Part shown: in pieces, positions 6,927 through 16,668 of the stretch | How the letters are laid out: each line of letters starts with the position of its first letter | Position numbering within the stretch: the first letter of the stretch is position 1 | Assembly (NCBI GenBank): GCA_015069135.1 | Contig: SVJE01000004.1 | Coordinates: 62,001-126,000, forward strand | Origin: Oscillospiraceae bacterium | GTDB taxonomy: Bacteria > Bacillota > Clostridia > UBA1212 > SIG427 | Direction: 5' to 3' | DNA: 64,000 bases | The notes under the pieces: model-generated | Databases searched by the model: none | What the model saw: the letters and a program-made list of their open reading frames with translations, nothing else | What the model was told of the DNA's origin: nothing | Program-made: the position numbers and the translations under genes

Positions 6927-8279
6927 ATGAACACTCCCATTTGCGATTTTGTAAAAAAATATTCTGAGAGCAATAAAATCCGACTACATATGCCCGGCCA
7001 TAAAGGTCAGGGCTTTTTGGGTATTGAGCATCTGGACATAACAGAGATTGATGGTGCAGATGTACTTTACAAAGCAGAAGGGATAATACAAGAAAGCCAG
7101 GATAATGCAAGTTCTCTTTTCGGAAGTGGCCGTACATTTTATAGTACAGAGGGTTCGTCCCTGGCAATAAGGGCTATGCTTTTTTTGGTAAAAAAATTTT
7201 CTCAGGACGGGGGTCTGCCCCCTGTCTTGGTGGCGTGTCGAAATGCCCACAAAACTTTTGTTACTGCTGCTGCAATTCTCGACATTGATGTAAAATGGAT
7301 ATGGCCTGAAAATGAAGAAAATATTCTTTCCTGTAAAATATCTCCATCATATCTTGATGAATTTCTTTCCAACCAAAAAGAAAAACCTACAGCGGTATAT
7401 GTTACAAGCCCTGATTATCTGGGCAACATGTCTGATATTTCAGGTTTAGCTCAGGTATGCCACAAGCATGGAATTTTGCTTTTAGTAGATAATGCTCATG
7501 GTGCTTATCTTAAATTTTTGCCGGAGTCAATGCACCCAATAGATTTAGGGGCTGATATGTGCTGTGATTCAGCTCATAAAACACTGCCTGTGTTGACCGG
7601 TGGTGCATATCTTCATGTTTCAAAAGATGCACCTGTGATGTTCAGACAGCAGGGAGAAAATGCTCTTTCCTTATTCGCATCCACTAGTCCGTCCTATTTA
7701 ATTTTACAGTCGTTGGATTATGCTAATAAATATCTGACTGAAGGTTACAGAGAAAAGGTAGCTGATTTTATTGGTAAAATGAACTCTTTAAGAGAACACT
7801 TGGTTAGCTTAAAGTATACCTTGGTTGGAACAGAACCTTTGAAAATTACTATAGATGCCAGAAGTATAGGCTATACCGGTACAGAAATGGCAGAAATCTT
7901 ACAAAAAAAAGACATAGTGTGCGAATTTTCCGATCCTGATTACCTGGTACTTATGCTGACACCGGAAATTTCAAGAGAAAAAATAGACTACATTAAATCG
8001 ACATTTTCTGAGGTTTTTTTAAAAAAAACCAAGACGGGGGTCAGACCCCCGTCTTGGGCAAAGGAATACCCGTTGCATAAAATCGACGCGGGTAAAGCGA
8101 TTTTCATGTCTAGTGAGGAATTGCCTGTTGAACAGTGTCTGGGTAGGGTATTGGCTTCTCCAACAGTAAGTTGCCCCCCTGCAATTCCAATTGTGGTTTG
8201 CGGAGAGACAATTAATGAATCTGCTATTGAATTATTTAAATATTATGGAATAAAAAAATGTAATGTAATTAAAGAATAG
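6927..8279 (+). CDS. Orn/Lys/Arg decarboxylase-family PLP enzyme carrying two in-frame palindromic elements
   Basis: 450 residues. Fold-type I PLP domain with HMPGHKG at 21-27, STEGSSLA (phosphate region), VDNAHGAY and SAHKTLPVLTGG with the PLP lysine K218; C-terminal domain from about 375. Such short Firmicutes members (YaaO-like) may decarboxylate arginine, lysine or ornithine; the substrate cannot be read. Two copies of the GGGGTC palindrome lie inside, in frame: residues 93-101 (SQDGGLPPV region) and 368-377 (KTGVRPPSW region), both at expected loop or domain-junction positions, so the protein may tolerate them. Co-transcribed with scfB. The last 11 bp overlap the 3' end of ilvN on the other strand. 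Confidence 0.85.
   Translation: MNTPICDFVKKYSESNKIRLHMPGHKGQGFLGIEHLDITEIDGADVLYKAEGIIQESQDNASSLFGSGRTFYSTEGSSLAIRAMLFLVKKFSQDGGLPPVLVACRNAHKTFVTAAAILDIDVKWIWPENEENILSCKISPSYLDEFLSNQKEKPTAVYVTSPDYLGNMSDISGLAQVCHKHGILLLVDNAHGAYLKFLPESMHPIDLGADMCCDSAHKTLPVLTGGAYLHVSKDAPVMFRQQGENALSLFASTSPSYLILQSLDYANKYLTEGYREKVADFIGKMNSLREHLVSLKYTLVGTEPLKITIDARSIGYTGTEMAEILQKKDIVCEFSDPDYLVLMLTPEISREKIDYIKSTFSEVFLKKTKTGVRPPSWAKEYPLHKIDAGKAIFMSSEELPVEQCLGRVLASPTVSCPPAIPIVVCGETINESAIELFKYYGIKKCNVIKE
7204..7230. repeat. GGGGTC palindrome inside decarboxylase gene, copy A
   Basis: aggacgggggtctgccccctgtcttgg: degenerate outer arms, intact core. Read as Q-D-G-G-L-P-P-V-L in frame, with no frameshift. Confidence 0.8.
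8029..8057. repeat. GGGGTC palindrome inside decarboxylase gene, copy B
   Basis: A perfect 12-bp inverted repeat (ccaagacggggg / cccccgtcttgg) around tcaga. Read in frame as K-T-G-V-R-P-P-S-W between catalytic and C-terminal domains. Confidence 0.88.
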
Positions 8280-8772
8280 ACTTTCTTATGGTGTCGTCAC
8301 CTTTTTCCAGGGCTACGATACCTGTACGACAAATTTCAAGAATAGAATATTGTCTCATTAAATTTATAAAGTCATCAATCTGGTCACTGGTACCGGTTTT
8401 CTGGAAAATAACAGCTTTATCTGTAAAATCCATGATTTTACCATCGTGACTTAAAGCATCTTTTTTCATGGCATCAAAGCACTCGGGCTGAATCTCCATT
8501 TTAATTAAAACCAGCTCGCCGATTACGGATTCATCGTCTGAAAGCTCTTTTATAAAGCAAACATCCGGCAGCTTGTAAAGCTGATTTATAAGCTGCTGCT
8601 TGTTCATTTCGTCCCCGACAAAAATTACTGTAATACGGGAATATTCGTTAGACTCTGTTTCACTAACGGTAAGGGCGCTGATATTAAATTGTCGGCGTCT
8701 GAACATACTGGTTACACGATTCAGAACACCAAAATGGTTTTTTACAAGTACAGCTACTGTATATTTATTCAT
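8269..8772 (-). CDS. ilvN: Acetolactate synthase small (regulatory) subunit
   Basis: 167 residues; N-terminal ACT domain (VLVKNHFGVLNRVTSMFRRRQFNI, residues about 8-31) and a C-terminal ALS_ss_C domain. It binds the IlvB catalytic subunit and confers valine feedback control in the cytosol. Last gene of leuA-leuC-leuD-leuB-ilvB-ilvN; its ATG at 8772 is 1 nt after the ilvB stop. The 3' end overlaps the convergent decarboxylase gene by 11 bp, and no separate terminator is visible. Confidence 0.95.
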   Translation of the reverse strand: MNKYTVAVLVKNHFGVLNRVTSMFRRRQFNISALTVSETESNEYSRITVIFVGDEMNKQQLINQLYKLPDVCFIKELSDDESVIGELVLIKMEIQPECFDAMKKDALSHDGKIMDFTDKAVIFQKTGTSDQIDDFINLMRQYSILEICRTGIVALEKGDDTIRKSIL

Positions 8773-8773
8773 T

Positions 8774-10441
8774 TTAGTTACCTACCTTTGTTATCAAATC
8801 ATCTACAGAGCCTTGGGGCGGTAGCATTGGAAGCACCAGTTCATCTTTGTCTATGGTGCAATCAATTACATAAGGTCCTTCATGGTAAAATGCATTATTA
8901 AGTGCGTCCTCAAGTTCAGCTGTTGAATTTACTTTTTCACCTGTGGCGCCGAAAGCCTTAGCCAGTGCTACAAAGTCAGTCTTACGACAAAGCTCCGTGT
9001 TGGAATAATGTCTGTTAAAAAACAGTGTTTGCCACTGGCGTACCATACCTAACACACCATTGTTCATTATGAGAATAACTACAGGCACATTATATGTAAC
9101 CAAAGTTGCCAGCTCGTTTAAGCTCATGCCGAAACTACCATCGCCTGTAATTAAAACAGTTCTTTTACCGGTTCCCATAGAGGCTCCCATAGCAGCACCT
9201 AAACCAAAGCCCATAGTGCCGAGACCGCCACTGGAAATAAACTGCCTTTTACCGGTGAACTTAAGATACTGGGCAGACCAAACCTGATGTTGACCTACGT
9301 CTGTGGCAACAGGCGTATTGTCACCTATGTATTTATTAAGTGTAAGAATTACATTTTTAGGTGTCATGCCACCACGATTGTCAGCATGCTCACATCCGGC
9401 TTTCTTGTAAGAAGCAATCTCCTCATTCCATTCCGGATGTTTAGCCTCATTTATAAGAGGCAACAACTTCTGTAAAGTCATTTTAACGTCAGCCCTTAAT
9501 GTATGGTGAGCATAAATTGTTTTATTAAGTTCGGAGCCGTCAATATCAATGTGAACAATGTTGGCTTTTTCTGCAAATTTAAGCTTGTCTCCGGTAACCC
9601 GGTCGTTGAAGCGCACACCTAAAGCAATAATCAGATCGGCATTATTCATAGCTGTAGTTGATGCGTAATCACCGTGCATTCCCTGCATACCTAAAAATCT
9701 CGGATGATGTGAGGGAAGGGCCGAGAGTCCCATCATGGTAGAGCCTAAAGGGGCGTCAATCTTTTCTGCCAGCTCCAGCATTTCGTCACAGGCGTCTCCG
9801 GAAACAATACCGCCGCCAAAGAATATAAAGGGTCGTTGTGCTTTGTTTATACATTCTGCCGCCTCTTGAATACGAATATCTTTAGCTGCAAATTTTTCTT
9901 CCGGTAAAATGCGTGGTTTAACCTCATATTCACACATGGCTACCTGTACATCTTTGGGAACATCAATTAAAACAGGGCCGGGACGACCGGACATAGCAAG
10001 GCGAAAAGCTTCTCTTACTGTGTCAGCCAATTCTTCAACGGAAGCTACAAAATAGTTATGCTTAGTAATAGGTAATGTAATGCCTGTAATATCTATTTCC
10101 TGGAAACTGTCAGAACCAATCTGGGAAGTGGAAACATTTCCCGTGATTGCAACTAAAGGTACAGAATCAAGGTGTGCTGTGGCAATTCCGGTAACCAAAT
10201 TAGTAGCTCCGGGACCTGATGTGGCAATAACAACACCAACCTTACCGGTAGCTCTTGCATAACCATCTGCTGCGTGGGCAGCTCCTTGCTCGTGAGCAGT
10301 AAGAACATGCTTGATTTCTTTACTATATTTATAAAGAGAATCATAAACATCAAGAATCTGACCTCCGGGATAACCGAAGACCAGATCTGTGCCTTGTTCT
10401 ATTAAAGTTTTAATTATAATGTCTGCACCACTTAACAGCAT
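8774..10441 (-). CDS. ilvB: Acetolactate synthase large (catalytic) subunit
   Basis: 555 residues, the usual length. ThDP-dependent enzyme: catalytic glutamate in LTAHEQGAAHAADGYARATGKVG (residues about 44-66), central FAD-binding-type domain, and C-terminal ThDP/Mg motif GDGSFGMSLNEL...NNGVLGM. It condenses two pyruvates to 2-acetolactate, or pyruvate and 2-oxobutyrate to acetohydroxybutyrate, the first shared step to valine, leucine and isoleucine. Placed after leuB with a 5-nt gap and before ilvN, its regulatory subunit. Confidence 0.97.
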   Translation of the reverse strand: MLLSGADIIIKTLIEQGTDLVFGYPGGQILDVYDSLYKYSKEIKHVLTAHEQGAAHAADGYARATGKVGVVIATSGPGATNLVTGIATAHLDSVPLVAITGNVSTSQIGSDSFQEIDITGITLPITKHNYFVASVEELADTVREAFRLAMSGRPGPVLIDVPKDVQVAMCEYEVKPRILPEEKFAAKDIRIQEAAECINKAQRPFIFFGGGIVSGDACDEMLELAEKIDAPLGSTMMGLSALPSHHPRFLGMQGMHGDYASTTAMNNADLIIALGVRFNDRVTGDKLKFAEKANIVHIDIDGSELNKTIYAHHTLRADVKMTLQKLLPLINEAKHPEWNEEIASYKKAGCEHADNRGGMTPKNVILTLNKYIGDNTPVATDVGQHQVWSAQYLKFTGKRQFISSGGLGTMGFGLGAAMGASMGTGKRTVLITGDGSFGMSLNELATLVTYNVPVVILIMNNGVLGMVRQWQTLFFNRHYSNTELCRKTDFVALAKAFGATGEKVNSTAELEDALNNAFYHEGPYVIDCTIDKDELVLPMLPPQGSVDDLITKVGN

Positions 10442-10446
10442 TAAAA

Positions 10447-11544
10447 TTATTCCTTTCTAAGATTCTCTACAATAAGGTCACCACACTGACTGCAACCGAT
10501 TTTTGTACAAGCCAGAGCTTCATTTTCGTCAGCCGGTAAAATGTCAGCTGTGCGATAGCCTTTATCAAGTATAACAGATATTGCCCTTTCAATACAATCC
10601 GCCTCTTCAGCCATATCAAAACTGAACCTTAACATCATGGCAGCGGATAAAATTGTACCAATAGGATTTGCAATGTTTTTTCCTGCAATGTCAGGGGCAG
10701 AACCGTGAATGGGTTCGTATAAGCCACAGGATGTTCCGCCTAAACTGGATGATGGAATCATTCCGATAGAGCCTGTAATCATGGAAGCCTCATCAGAAAG
10801 AATATCACCAAACATATTCTCTGTAACAATTACATCAAACTGAGAAGGATCCTTTACAATCTGCATAGCACAATTATCTACAAGCATATGGGTCAGAGTT
10901 ACCTCAGGATACTCTGAAGCTAACTTAATCATAATGGACTTCCAAAGACGGCTGGAATCCAACACGTTACTTTTTTCAACAGAACAAAGCTTTTTGTTAC
11001 GCTTAAGGGCAGTTTCAAAGCCTATACGACCAATTCTTTCAATTTCAGATTCGGTATATTGAAGCACATCAACAGCTTTCTGCTCACCGTTTTCTTCAAA
11101 AGTTTTATGCTCTCCAAAATATATACCACCAATAAGTTCACGGACGATTATAAAATCAATACCTTTGTCTACAATTGACTTCCTTAATGGGGAAGCGGAT
11201 GCCAGCTGTGGCCATATTTTAGCAGGACGGTTGTTACTGTAAACACCCATGCCGGCACGAAGACGAAGCAATCCCTTTTCAGGTCTCATGTGACCGGGTA
11301 CAATATTCCACTTTTCCCCGCCTACAGCACCTAAAAGTACGCTGTCAGAAGCCACGCACTTGTCAAGCATTTCCTGTGGGAGAGGGTCTCCCCATTTATC
11401 TATGGCAATGCCACCCATGTCAACTTCAGTATAAGTAAAAGTATGGCCATACATTTTACCAACTGCATCTAATACCTTTATAGCTTCATTTATAATCTCG
11501 GGACCAATACCATCGCCGGGAATAATTGCAATATTTTTATTCAT
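10447..11544 (-). CDS. leuB: 3-isopropylmalate dehydrogenase
   Basis: 365 residues. Typical N-terminus [13 protein letters not shown], substrate loop [11 protein letters not shown], metal-binding [17 protein letters not shown] and NAD-binding [18 protein letters not shown] motifs. It oxidises and decarboxylates 3-isopropylmalate to 4-methyl-2-oxopentanoate with NAD+, the third committed leucine step. Overlaps the 3' end of leuD by 8 nt, consistent with translational coupling. Confidence 0.97.
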   Translation of the reverse strand: MNKNIAIIPGDGIGPEIINEAIKVLDAVGKMYGHTFTYTEVDMGGIAIDKWGDPLPQEMLDKCVASDSVLLGAVGGEKWNIVPGHMRPEKGLLRLRAGMGVYSNNRPAKIWPQLASASPLRKSIVDKGIDFIIVRELIGGIYFGEHKTFEENGEQKAVDVLQYTESEIERIGRIGFETALKRNKKLCSVEKSNVLDSSRLWKSIMIKLASEYPEVTLTHMLVDNCAMQIVKDPSQFDVIVTENMFGDILSDEASMITGSIGMIPSSSLGGTSCGLYEPIHGSAPDIAGKNIANPIGTILSAAMMLRFSFDMAEEADCIERAISVILDKGYRTADILPADENEALACTKIGCSQCGDLIVENLRKE

Positions 11545-12034
11545 TTTTGCTTTCCCCTTTCAAAGAAGCCAGCAAACCACCGGCCTTGATTATATTCTGA
11601 ATAAAAGGTGGGAAAGGTTGAGCCATGTATTCCTTACCGGAAGTGAGATTTGAAATTTTACCGGTATCGAAATCCACCTTAACTTCATCGCCGACCTGTA
11701 TTTCTTCAGCAGCTTCAACACACTCCAGAATAGGAAGACCGATGTTTATGGCATTACGGTAAAATATTCTGGCGAAACTTTTGGCTATTACGCAGCCTGT
11801 ACCACAGGTTTTAATTACTAAAGGTGCATGTTCACGGGAAGAACCGCAACCAAAATTCCAACCGGCTACAATTACATCTCCGTCTTTTACTTCTTTCACA
11901 AAATTCTTGTCTATATCTTCCATACAGTGCTGAGCAAGTTCTTTTGCATCAGGTGTATTTAAGTAACGGGCAGGAATGATTACATCTGTATCTACATTAT
12001 CGGGATACTTAAAAACTTTACCTTGTGTATTCAT
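11537..12034 (-). CDS. leuD: 3-isopropylmalate dehydratase small subunit
   Basis: 165 residues from the ATG at 12034, 1 nt after the leuC stop; a 14-codon upstream extension would overlap leuC and lacks similarity. Aconitase swivel domain with [15 protein letters not shown] and [15 protein letters not shown]. With LeuC it isomerises 2- to 3-isopropylmalate. Short (archaeal/bacterial LeuD2-like) form without extra domains. Confidence 0.96.
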   Translation of the reverse strand: MNTQGKVFKYPDNVDTDVIIPARYLNTPDAKELAQHCMEDIDKNFVKEVKDGDVIVAGWNFGCGSSREHAPLVIKTCGTGCVIAKSFARIFYRNAINIGLPILECVEAAEEIQVGDEVKVDFDTGKISNLTSGKEYMAQPFPPFIQNIIKAGGLLASLKGESKNE

Positions 12035-12035
12035 T

Positions 12036-13295
12036 TTACGCCTCCTTGTATTCTGTAATGTAGCCTGTAAGGGCACTGGCTGCCGCAGTGTATGGGGATG
12101 CTAAGTATACTTCGCTTTCTACATGGCCCATACGACCTACAAAGTTACGGTTTGTAGTTGCAACACATTTTTCTCCCGCTGCCAATATTCCCATGTAACC
12201 ACCAAGGCATGGTCCGCAGGTAGGGGTTGAAACCACGGCGCCTGCATCCATGAAGGCTGTTACATAGCCACGCTCAATGCACTCACGCATTATCTGCATT
12301 GTGGCCGGGATTATAATAACGCGGATGCCATCAGCAACCTTTTTACCGTTGAGGATTTTGTAGGCTGCCTCCATATCTTCCATACGACCATTGGTACAGC
12401 TTCCTATAACTACCTGGTCAATTTTTATGTGGGAAAGCTCTTTGGCAGGCTTTGTATTTTCAGGAAGGTGAGGGCAGGCTACTGTTGGTAAAATGGAACA
12501 TAAATCTATGTCAATTGTTTTTTCATATTCAGCATCCTCATCAGCTTCATATATAACCGGGGTACGCTCACAGCGACCTTCCATGTATTCCTTTGTTTTT
12601 TCATCTACAGGGAAAATTCCGTTTTTAGCACCGGCTTCAATTGCCATGTTGCAGATACAAAGTCTGTCATCTATAGAAAGGGAAGAAACACCCTCTCCCG
12701 AAAACTCCATACTTTTGTATAAAGCTCCGTCAACACCTATCATACCGATAATAGTGAGGATTACATCTTTACCGCTACAGTTAGAAGGTAACTTTCCTGT
12801 AAGGTTAAATTTAATTGCAGCAGGAACCTTAAACCAAGCCATACCTGTCGCCATTCCGGCAGCCATATCAGTGCTTCCTACACCTGTGGCGAAGGCACCT
12901 AAGGCACCGTAAGTACAAGTGTGGCTGTCAGCGCCTATAATACAGTCGCCTGCAGTAACAACACCTTGTTCAGGAAGAAGGGCATGTTCAATACCCATTT
13001 TACCAACGTCGTAAAAATGACTTACACAATGTGAGCAGGCAAATTCTCTGCAAGTTTTGGACTGTTCAGCTGCTTTAATATCTTTATTAGGAACAAAGTG
13101 ATCAAGCACTATAGCTATTCTGTCCTTATCAAAAACTTCTGTAAATCCTGCTTTTTTAAATTCGTTGACAGCTACAGGAGTTGTAATATCATTTCCCAGA
13201 ACTATATCAAGGCTGGCGTTAATAAGTTGTCCCGGTACTACTTTATCAAGACCGGCATGAGCAGCCAATATTTTTTGTGTCATTGTCATTCCCAT
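12036..13295 (-). CDS. leuC: 3-isopropylmalate dehydratase large subunit
   Basis: 419 residues from the ATG at 13295, which has a GAGGTG site 6 nt upstream ([15 protein letters not shown]). Aconitase-type [4Fe-4S] enzyme: cysteines in GSCTNGR and in [14 protein letters not shown] ligate the cluster; [23 protein letters not shown] is the conserved catalytic stretch. Cytosolic, oxygen-sensitive, works with LeuD. Of the LeuC2 class (about 420 rather than 465 residues), matching the short LeuD. Confidence 0.96.
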   Translation of the reverse strand: MGMTMTQKILAAHAGLDKVVPGQLINASLDIVLGNDITTPVAVNEFKKAGFTEVFDKDRIAIVLDHFVPNKDIKAAEQSKTCREFACSHCVSHFYDVGKMGIEHALLPEQGVVTAGDCIIGADSHTCTYGALGAFATGVGSTDMAAGMATGMAWFKVPAAIKFNLTGKLPSNCSGKDVILTIIGMIGVDGALYKSMEFSGEGVSSLSIDDRLCICNMAIEAGAKNGIFPVDEKTKEYMEGRCERTPVIYEADEDAEYEKTIDIDLCSILPTVACPHLPENTKPAKELSHIKIDQVVIGSCTNGRMEDMEAAYKILNGKKVADGIRVIIIPATMQIMRECIERGYVTAFMDAGAVVSTPTCGPCLGGYMGILAAGEKCVATTNRNFVGRMGHVESEVYLASPYTAAASALTGYITEYKEA

Positions 13296-13309
13296 AAAAA
13301 ACACCTCTT

Positions 13310-14980
13310 TTACTTTACATTAATCATGTTGTTATATGCGCTTAACAACGCATTGGCACCGGCATGAATAATGTCAGTGTCTGTTCCTACACCCCAGTTC
13401 ATTGCGCCATCGGGAGCTTTAATACCGATATAAGCTGCAGCCACAGAACCGGAACCTCGTTCCTGCATACTGTGCTCTGTATAAACTTGCAATTCGTATT
13501 CTGCTCCTGTATATGTTTTGAGAGCATTGCTGACAGCGTCCAGAGAACCGTTTCCGGAAGCTTTAACTGTAGTAGGAATTCCGTCTTTAACAAAATCTAT
13601 TTCGATTTCTACACCATTACCACGCCTGAAGAAGTGCATATCTCCTACAGAAATTGCAGATGCGTGGAGGAAGTAATTGTTTTTGAATATTTCCAGAACT
13701 TCTGCAGGCTTAAGCTCTTTATGAAGCTGGTCTGAAACACCTTTGCAAAGATAGCTTAAGTGTTCCTTCATGCCGGCAGGCAGAACATACCCATAGTTCT
13801 GTTCCAGCAAGTATCCGATACCGCCTTTGCCACTCTGGGAGTTAACTCTTATTACATCTGCATCGTAAGTTCTGCTGATGTCGTGAGGATCAAGCGGAAT
13901 ATATGGTACATTCCACTGATGTAGCTCCTTTTCTTCTCTGTATTTCATACCCTTGGCAATGGCATCCTGATGACTTCCGGAAAATGCTGCAAATACCAGA
14001 GCACCGGCATAGGGAGCTCTTTCGTTTACTTTCATACCTGTAGTTTTTTCGTATTTTTCTACCAGGTAAGGCATATTGGAAAAATCAAGTTTAGGATCCA
14101 CACCGTGGGTGTACATATTCATTGCTAATGTAATAATGTCCACATTACCTGTACGCTCGCCGTTGCCGAAAAGTGTTCCTTCTACACGGTCAGCACCGGC
14201 TAAAAGTGCCAGCTCAGTATCAGCCACTCCTGTACCTCTGTCGTTATGAGGGTGTAGGGAGAGGGTAACGTACTCTCTGTATTTTAAGTTTTCACTTATG
14301 TATTCCACCTGGCTTGCATAAATGTGCGGAAGACTCATTTCTACAGTAACCGGCAGATTTATAATTACATTATTTGTTTCAGATGGCTCTAACACATCCA
14401 ACACAGCATTACAAACTTCCAGAGCATATTCGGGTTCTGTACCTGTGAAACTCTCCGGTGAATACTCAAAACGGAAATTTCCTTCATACTCTGAAGCTAA
14501 CTTTTTTACTAGCTTTGCACCATCTACCGCAATTTTTTTTATTTCGTCTTTAGACTTCTTAAAAACCTGCTCACGCTGTGCCACACTTACTGAGTTGTAG
14601 AAATGTATAATTGCACTGGGTGCACCTTTACAGGCGTCAAAAGTTTTCCTGATTATGTGTTCTCTGCACTGAGTAAGCACCTGGACTGTAACGTCGTCAG
14701 GAATCATTTTACCGTCAATTAATGTGCGCAAAAACTCATACTCAGTTTCACTGGCTGCCGGGAAACCTACCTCGATTTCCTTAAAACCAACATCTAAGAG
14801 TACCTTAAAATACTCAAGCTTCTCTTCCAGACTCATGGGTATTACCAGACTCTGGTTGCCGTCACGCATATCAACACTACACCACACCGGTGGCTTTTCA
14901 ATGTGATCTTTTGTTACCCATTTGTTGTAAGTGCCCGGTGGGGTAAAATATCCTACTTTGTACTTACTTGCATCCATCAT
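13310..14980 (-). CDS. leuA: 2-isopropylmalate synthase (LeuA2/yeast-type)
   Basis: 556 residues from the ATG at 14980, preceded by AAAGGAG about 11 nt upstream; an extension to 15070 would run through the leader terminator. DRE-TIM metallolyase: [13 protein letters not shown] near residues 33-45 starts the TIM barrel, [13 protein letters not shown] and [10 protein letters not shown] carry metal and substrate residues, and the last ~130 residues form the leucine-binding regulatory LeuA dimer domain. It condenses acetyl-CoA with 3-methyl-2-oxobutanoate, committing carbon to leucine. First gene of the operon, with an attenuator-like leader. Confidence 0.97.
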   Translation of the reverse strand: MMDASKYKVGYFTPPGTYNKWVTKDHIEKPPVWCSVDMRDGNQSLVIPMSLEEKLEYFKVLLDVGFKEIEVGFPAASETEYEFLRTLIDGKMIPDDVTVQVLTQCREHIIRKTFDACKGAPSAIIHFYNSVSVAQREQVFKKSKDEIKKIAVDGAKLVKKLASEYEGNFRFEYSPESFTGTEPEYALEVCNAVLDVLEPSETNNVIINLPVTVEMSLPHIYASQVEYISENLKYREYVTLSLHPHNDRGTGVADTELALLAGADRVEGTLFGNGERTGNVDIITLAMNMYTHGVDPKLDFSNMPYLVEKYEKTTGMKVNERAPYAGALVFAAFSGSHQDAIAKGMKYREEKELHQWNVPYIPLDPHDISRTYDADVIRVNSQSGKGGIGYLLEQNYGYVLPAGMKEHLSYLCKGVSDQLHKELKPAEVLEIFKNNYFLHASAISVGDMHFFRRGNGVEIEIDFVKDGIPTTVKASGNGSLDAVSNALKTYTGAEYELQVYTEHSMQERGSGSVAAAYIGIKAPDGAMNWGVGTDTDIIHAGANALLSAYNNMINVK

Positions 14981-15008
14981 TTTTTTGATTTCTCCTTTAT
15001 GAAGGGTA

Positions 15009-15043
15009 TAAAAAAACGCCTCAAAGTTCTGTCCTTTGAGACG
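15009..15043 (-). terminator. Leader terminator (attenuator) upstream of leuA
   Basis: Minus-strand stem cgtctcaaag (15043-15034) / ctttgaggcg (15026-15017), one U-G wobble, 7-nt loop, then T6-A-T. It lies between promoter and leuA start, so read-through must be controlled. A competing pairing of ccttgag (15082-15076) with ctcaaagg (15040-15033) would break it, and a gaggt/acctc hairpin (15078-15062) could compete with that. Confidence 0.85.
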
Positions 15044-15089
15044 GTGTAATTTCAACACTGGAGGTACCACTCACCTCAAGGTTCTGCAT
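15021..15089 (-). CDS. Putative 22-residue leader peptide of the leu operon, apparently leaderless
   Basis: The ATG at 15089 is 8 nt downstream of the last base of a perfect -10 box, so transcription should start within a base or two of it and there is no room for a ribosome-binding site. The ORF reads MQNLEVSGTSS... and ends ...RTEL with stop TGA at 15023-15021. It holds two Leu (CTT) codons, codon 4 within the candidate antiterminator strand and codon 22 in the descending arm of the terminator. Geometry suits ribosome-dependent attenuation. No homology recognised; coding status is an inference from position. Confidence 0.5.
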   Translation of the reverse strand: MQNLEVSGTSSVEITPSQRTEL

Positions 15090-15096
15090 GTGGCTT

Positions 15097-15125
15097 ATTA
15101 TATCATTGGTAAAATGTAGTGTCAA
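15097..15125 (-). promoter_or_regulatory. Consensus promoter of the leu-ilv operon
   Basis: -35 TTGACA (15125-15120), exactly 17 nt, -10 TATAAT (15102-15097), both perfect. Predicted start at 15090-15089. The spacer contains a copy of ATTTTACC. Confidence 0.85.
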
Positions 15126-15217
15126 TGTGGCGGTGGCGGGCTGCTGGGGTTTTCCGGCACTGTAAAATTTTCGTATTTCCCATTTTACAGTACTTTAAAT
15201 CAATGGAAACCGGAATA

Positions 15218-15246
15218 TTGTAACTTCTTTTTTAATAGTGTATAAT
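15218..15246 (+). promoter_or_regulatory. Promoter for the MarR-FakB/fakA operon
   Basis: -35 TTGTAA (15218-15223), 17 nt, -10 TATAAT (15241-15246); predicted start near 15253, about 56 nt before the ATG. Divergent from the leu promoter, whose -35 is ~90 bp away. Confidence 0.7.
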
Positions 15247-15251
15247 TAACC

Positions 15252-15267
15252 TGTTGACAAATCAACA
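15252..15267. promoter_or_regulatory. Candidate MarR-type operator at the fakB transcription start
   Basis: TGTTGA-CAAA-TCAACA, a perfect 6-bp dyad with 4-bp spacer, sits on the predicted start site. A second dyad, gacaaa...ttttgtc, overlaps it (15257-15277). Size and place fit autorepression by the MarR domain encoded immediately downstream. Confidence 0.45.
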
Positions 15268-15308
15268 AATTTTGTCGGCAAATCTTGGAAGAGGAGTTTT
15301 TTACTTAT

Positions 15309-16658
15309 ATGACCAGTAGATTCGAACACTTTTCTGTTGTCATTACAAATGTATATCGTCAGTGGATGAAAATTTCTGCAGCAGAGCTTGAGAAGTATGA
15401 AATCCGTGGACAATATGCTATTTTCATTGTAACAATGCAGCGATATCCTGACGGAGTGTCTGCGGAAGATCTGGCCGATTTGTGTGGCAGAGAAAAAATA
15501 GACGTAATTCGGTCCATGACTATATTAACAAGAAAAGGTCTCGTGGAGAAAAATCCTGCGGACAACGATATATATACCGGTGTGCTTAAGCTTACAGAAG
15601 AAGGTGATAAGCTGGCAACCGTATTAAGAGAAAAAATAAGCTTGGCTGTTGACCTTTCCTGTAAGGGTGTGTCTGCCAGAGACAGGGTGATATTCTTCAG
15701 AACATTGGAAAAAATGTCTAACAATATGCACCTTATTCTTGAGAGGGGCTTACCCTCAGAAAATATTTCTAATAAGAAAGGAACTGATACTATGGGAAAT
15801 TATGTTATTTTTACTGATTCCGGATGTGATATTAAACCTGAAATGTTAGCTGAGTGGGGTGTACCTTACAAGAGCCTTACTTTCAGATTTACTGATGATA
15901 ATGTGGAACATTCCAACGAAGATATGGACGCGTTGACATTTTACAATAAAATGCGTGAGGGAGGCGTGGCAAAGACTGCAGCGGTAAATGTAGATTCTTT
16001 TGCTGCTGATTTTGAGGAAATTCTTAAAAATGGTTTAGATATCCTTTATATCGGATTCTCCAGCGGATTAAGTACTACATATAACAGTGCACGATTAGCG
16101 GCAGACCAGTTAAGAGAAAAATATCCTGAGCGCAAGATTATTACAATAGATACATTGGCAGCTTCTGCAGGTCAGGGCCTTATTGTTTATCTGGCAGTTG
16201 AGCAGAAAAAGAAAGGTGCTACAATAGATGAAGTCAAAGCTTATGTTGAAGACCTTATTCCTCGCATGGGCATCTGGTTTACAGTTGATGATCTTGAGTA
16301 CCTTAAGAGGGGTGGACGTGTAAGTCCTACAGCAGCTTTTGTAGGTAATATGCTTGGTATCAAGCCTGTTTTATACATGGATGATGAGGGTCATCTTACA
16401 CCAAGAATGAAGGTAAGAGGAAGAAAGACAGCAATTAGCACACTTGCTCAGAAATATGCGGAAATGGCTGTAGACCACAGCAACGGAACTGTATTTATTT
16501 CCCATGGTGATTGCATTAAAGATGCTGAATTACTTGCATCTATGCTTAAGGATAAACATGGTGTAGAAGTTAAGGTTATTACAGATGTAGGTCCTGTTAT
16601 CGGTGCTCATTCCGGCCCGGGTACATTGGCTTTATTCTTTGTAGGTACTTCAAGATAG
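15309..16658 (+). CDS. MarR-like winged-helix domain fused to a DegV/FakB fatty-acid-binding protein
   Basis: 449 residues from the ATG at 15309 (AAGAGGAG upstream; a TTG at 15285 is the other option). Residues 1-~150 look like MarR: helices flank a winged HTH (DGVSAEDLADLCGREKIDVIRSMTILTRKGLVEKN). From M162 on (GNYVIFTDSGCDIKPEML) it is a full-length DegV protein: GFSSGLSTTYNSA, DTLAASAGQGL, LEYLKRGGRVS and a final GAHSGPGTLALFF. DegV proteins (FakB) bind a fatty acid for phosphorylation by FakA, encoded 10 nt downstream. An AAAGGA box 9 nt before the M162 codon could give a separate FakB. The joined form suggests a lipid-responsive regulator, comparable in logic to FabT, a MarR protein of fatty-acid synthesis. 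Function of the fusion is inferred. Confidence 0.85.
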   Translation: MTSRFEHFSVVITNVYRQWMKISAAELEKYEIRGQYAIFIVTMQRYPDGVSAEDLADLCGREKIDVIRSMTILTRKGLVEKNPADNDIYTGVLKLTEEGDKLATVLREKISLAVDLSCKGVSARDRVIFFRTLEKMSNNMHLILERGLPSENISNKKGTDTMGNYVIFTDSGCDIKPEMLAEWGVPYKSLTFRFTDDNVEHSNEDMDALTFYNKMREGGVAKTAAVNVDSFAADFEEILKNGLDILYIGFSSGLSTTYNSARLAADQLREKYPERKIITIDTLAASAGQGLIVYLAVEQKKKGATIDEVKAYVEDLIPRMGIWFTVDDLEYLKRGGRVSPTAAFVGNMLGIKPVLYMDDEGHLTPRMKVRGRKTAISTLAQKYAEMAVDHSNGTVFISHGDCIKDAELLASMLKDKHGVEVKVITDVGPVIGAHSGPGTLALFFVGTSR

Positions 16659-16668
16659 GAGATATTTT

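Noticed and set aside
15017-15125. Standard T-box riboswitch upstream of leuA (TGGTACC plus terminator)
   Set aside because: Only the antiterminator-like TGGTACC is present; a consensus promoter just upstream leaves about 65 nt, with no stem I, specifier loop or AGTA motif. Retained only as an alternative reading.
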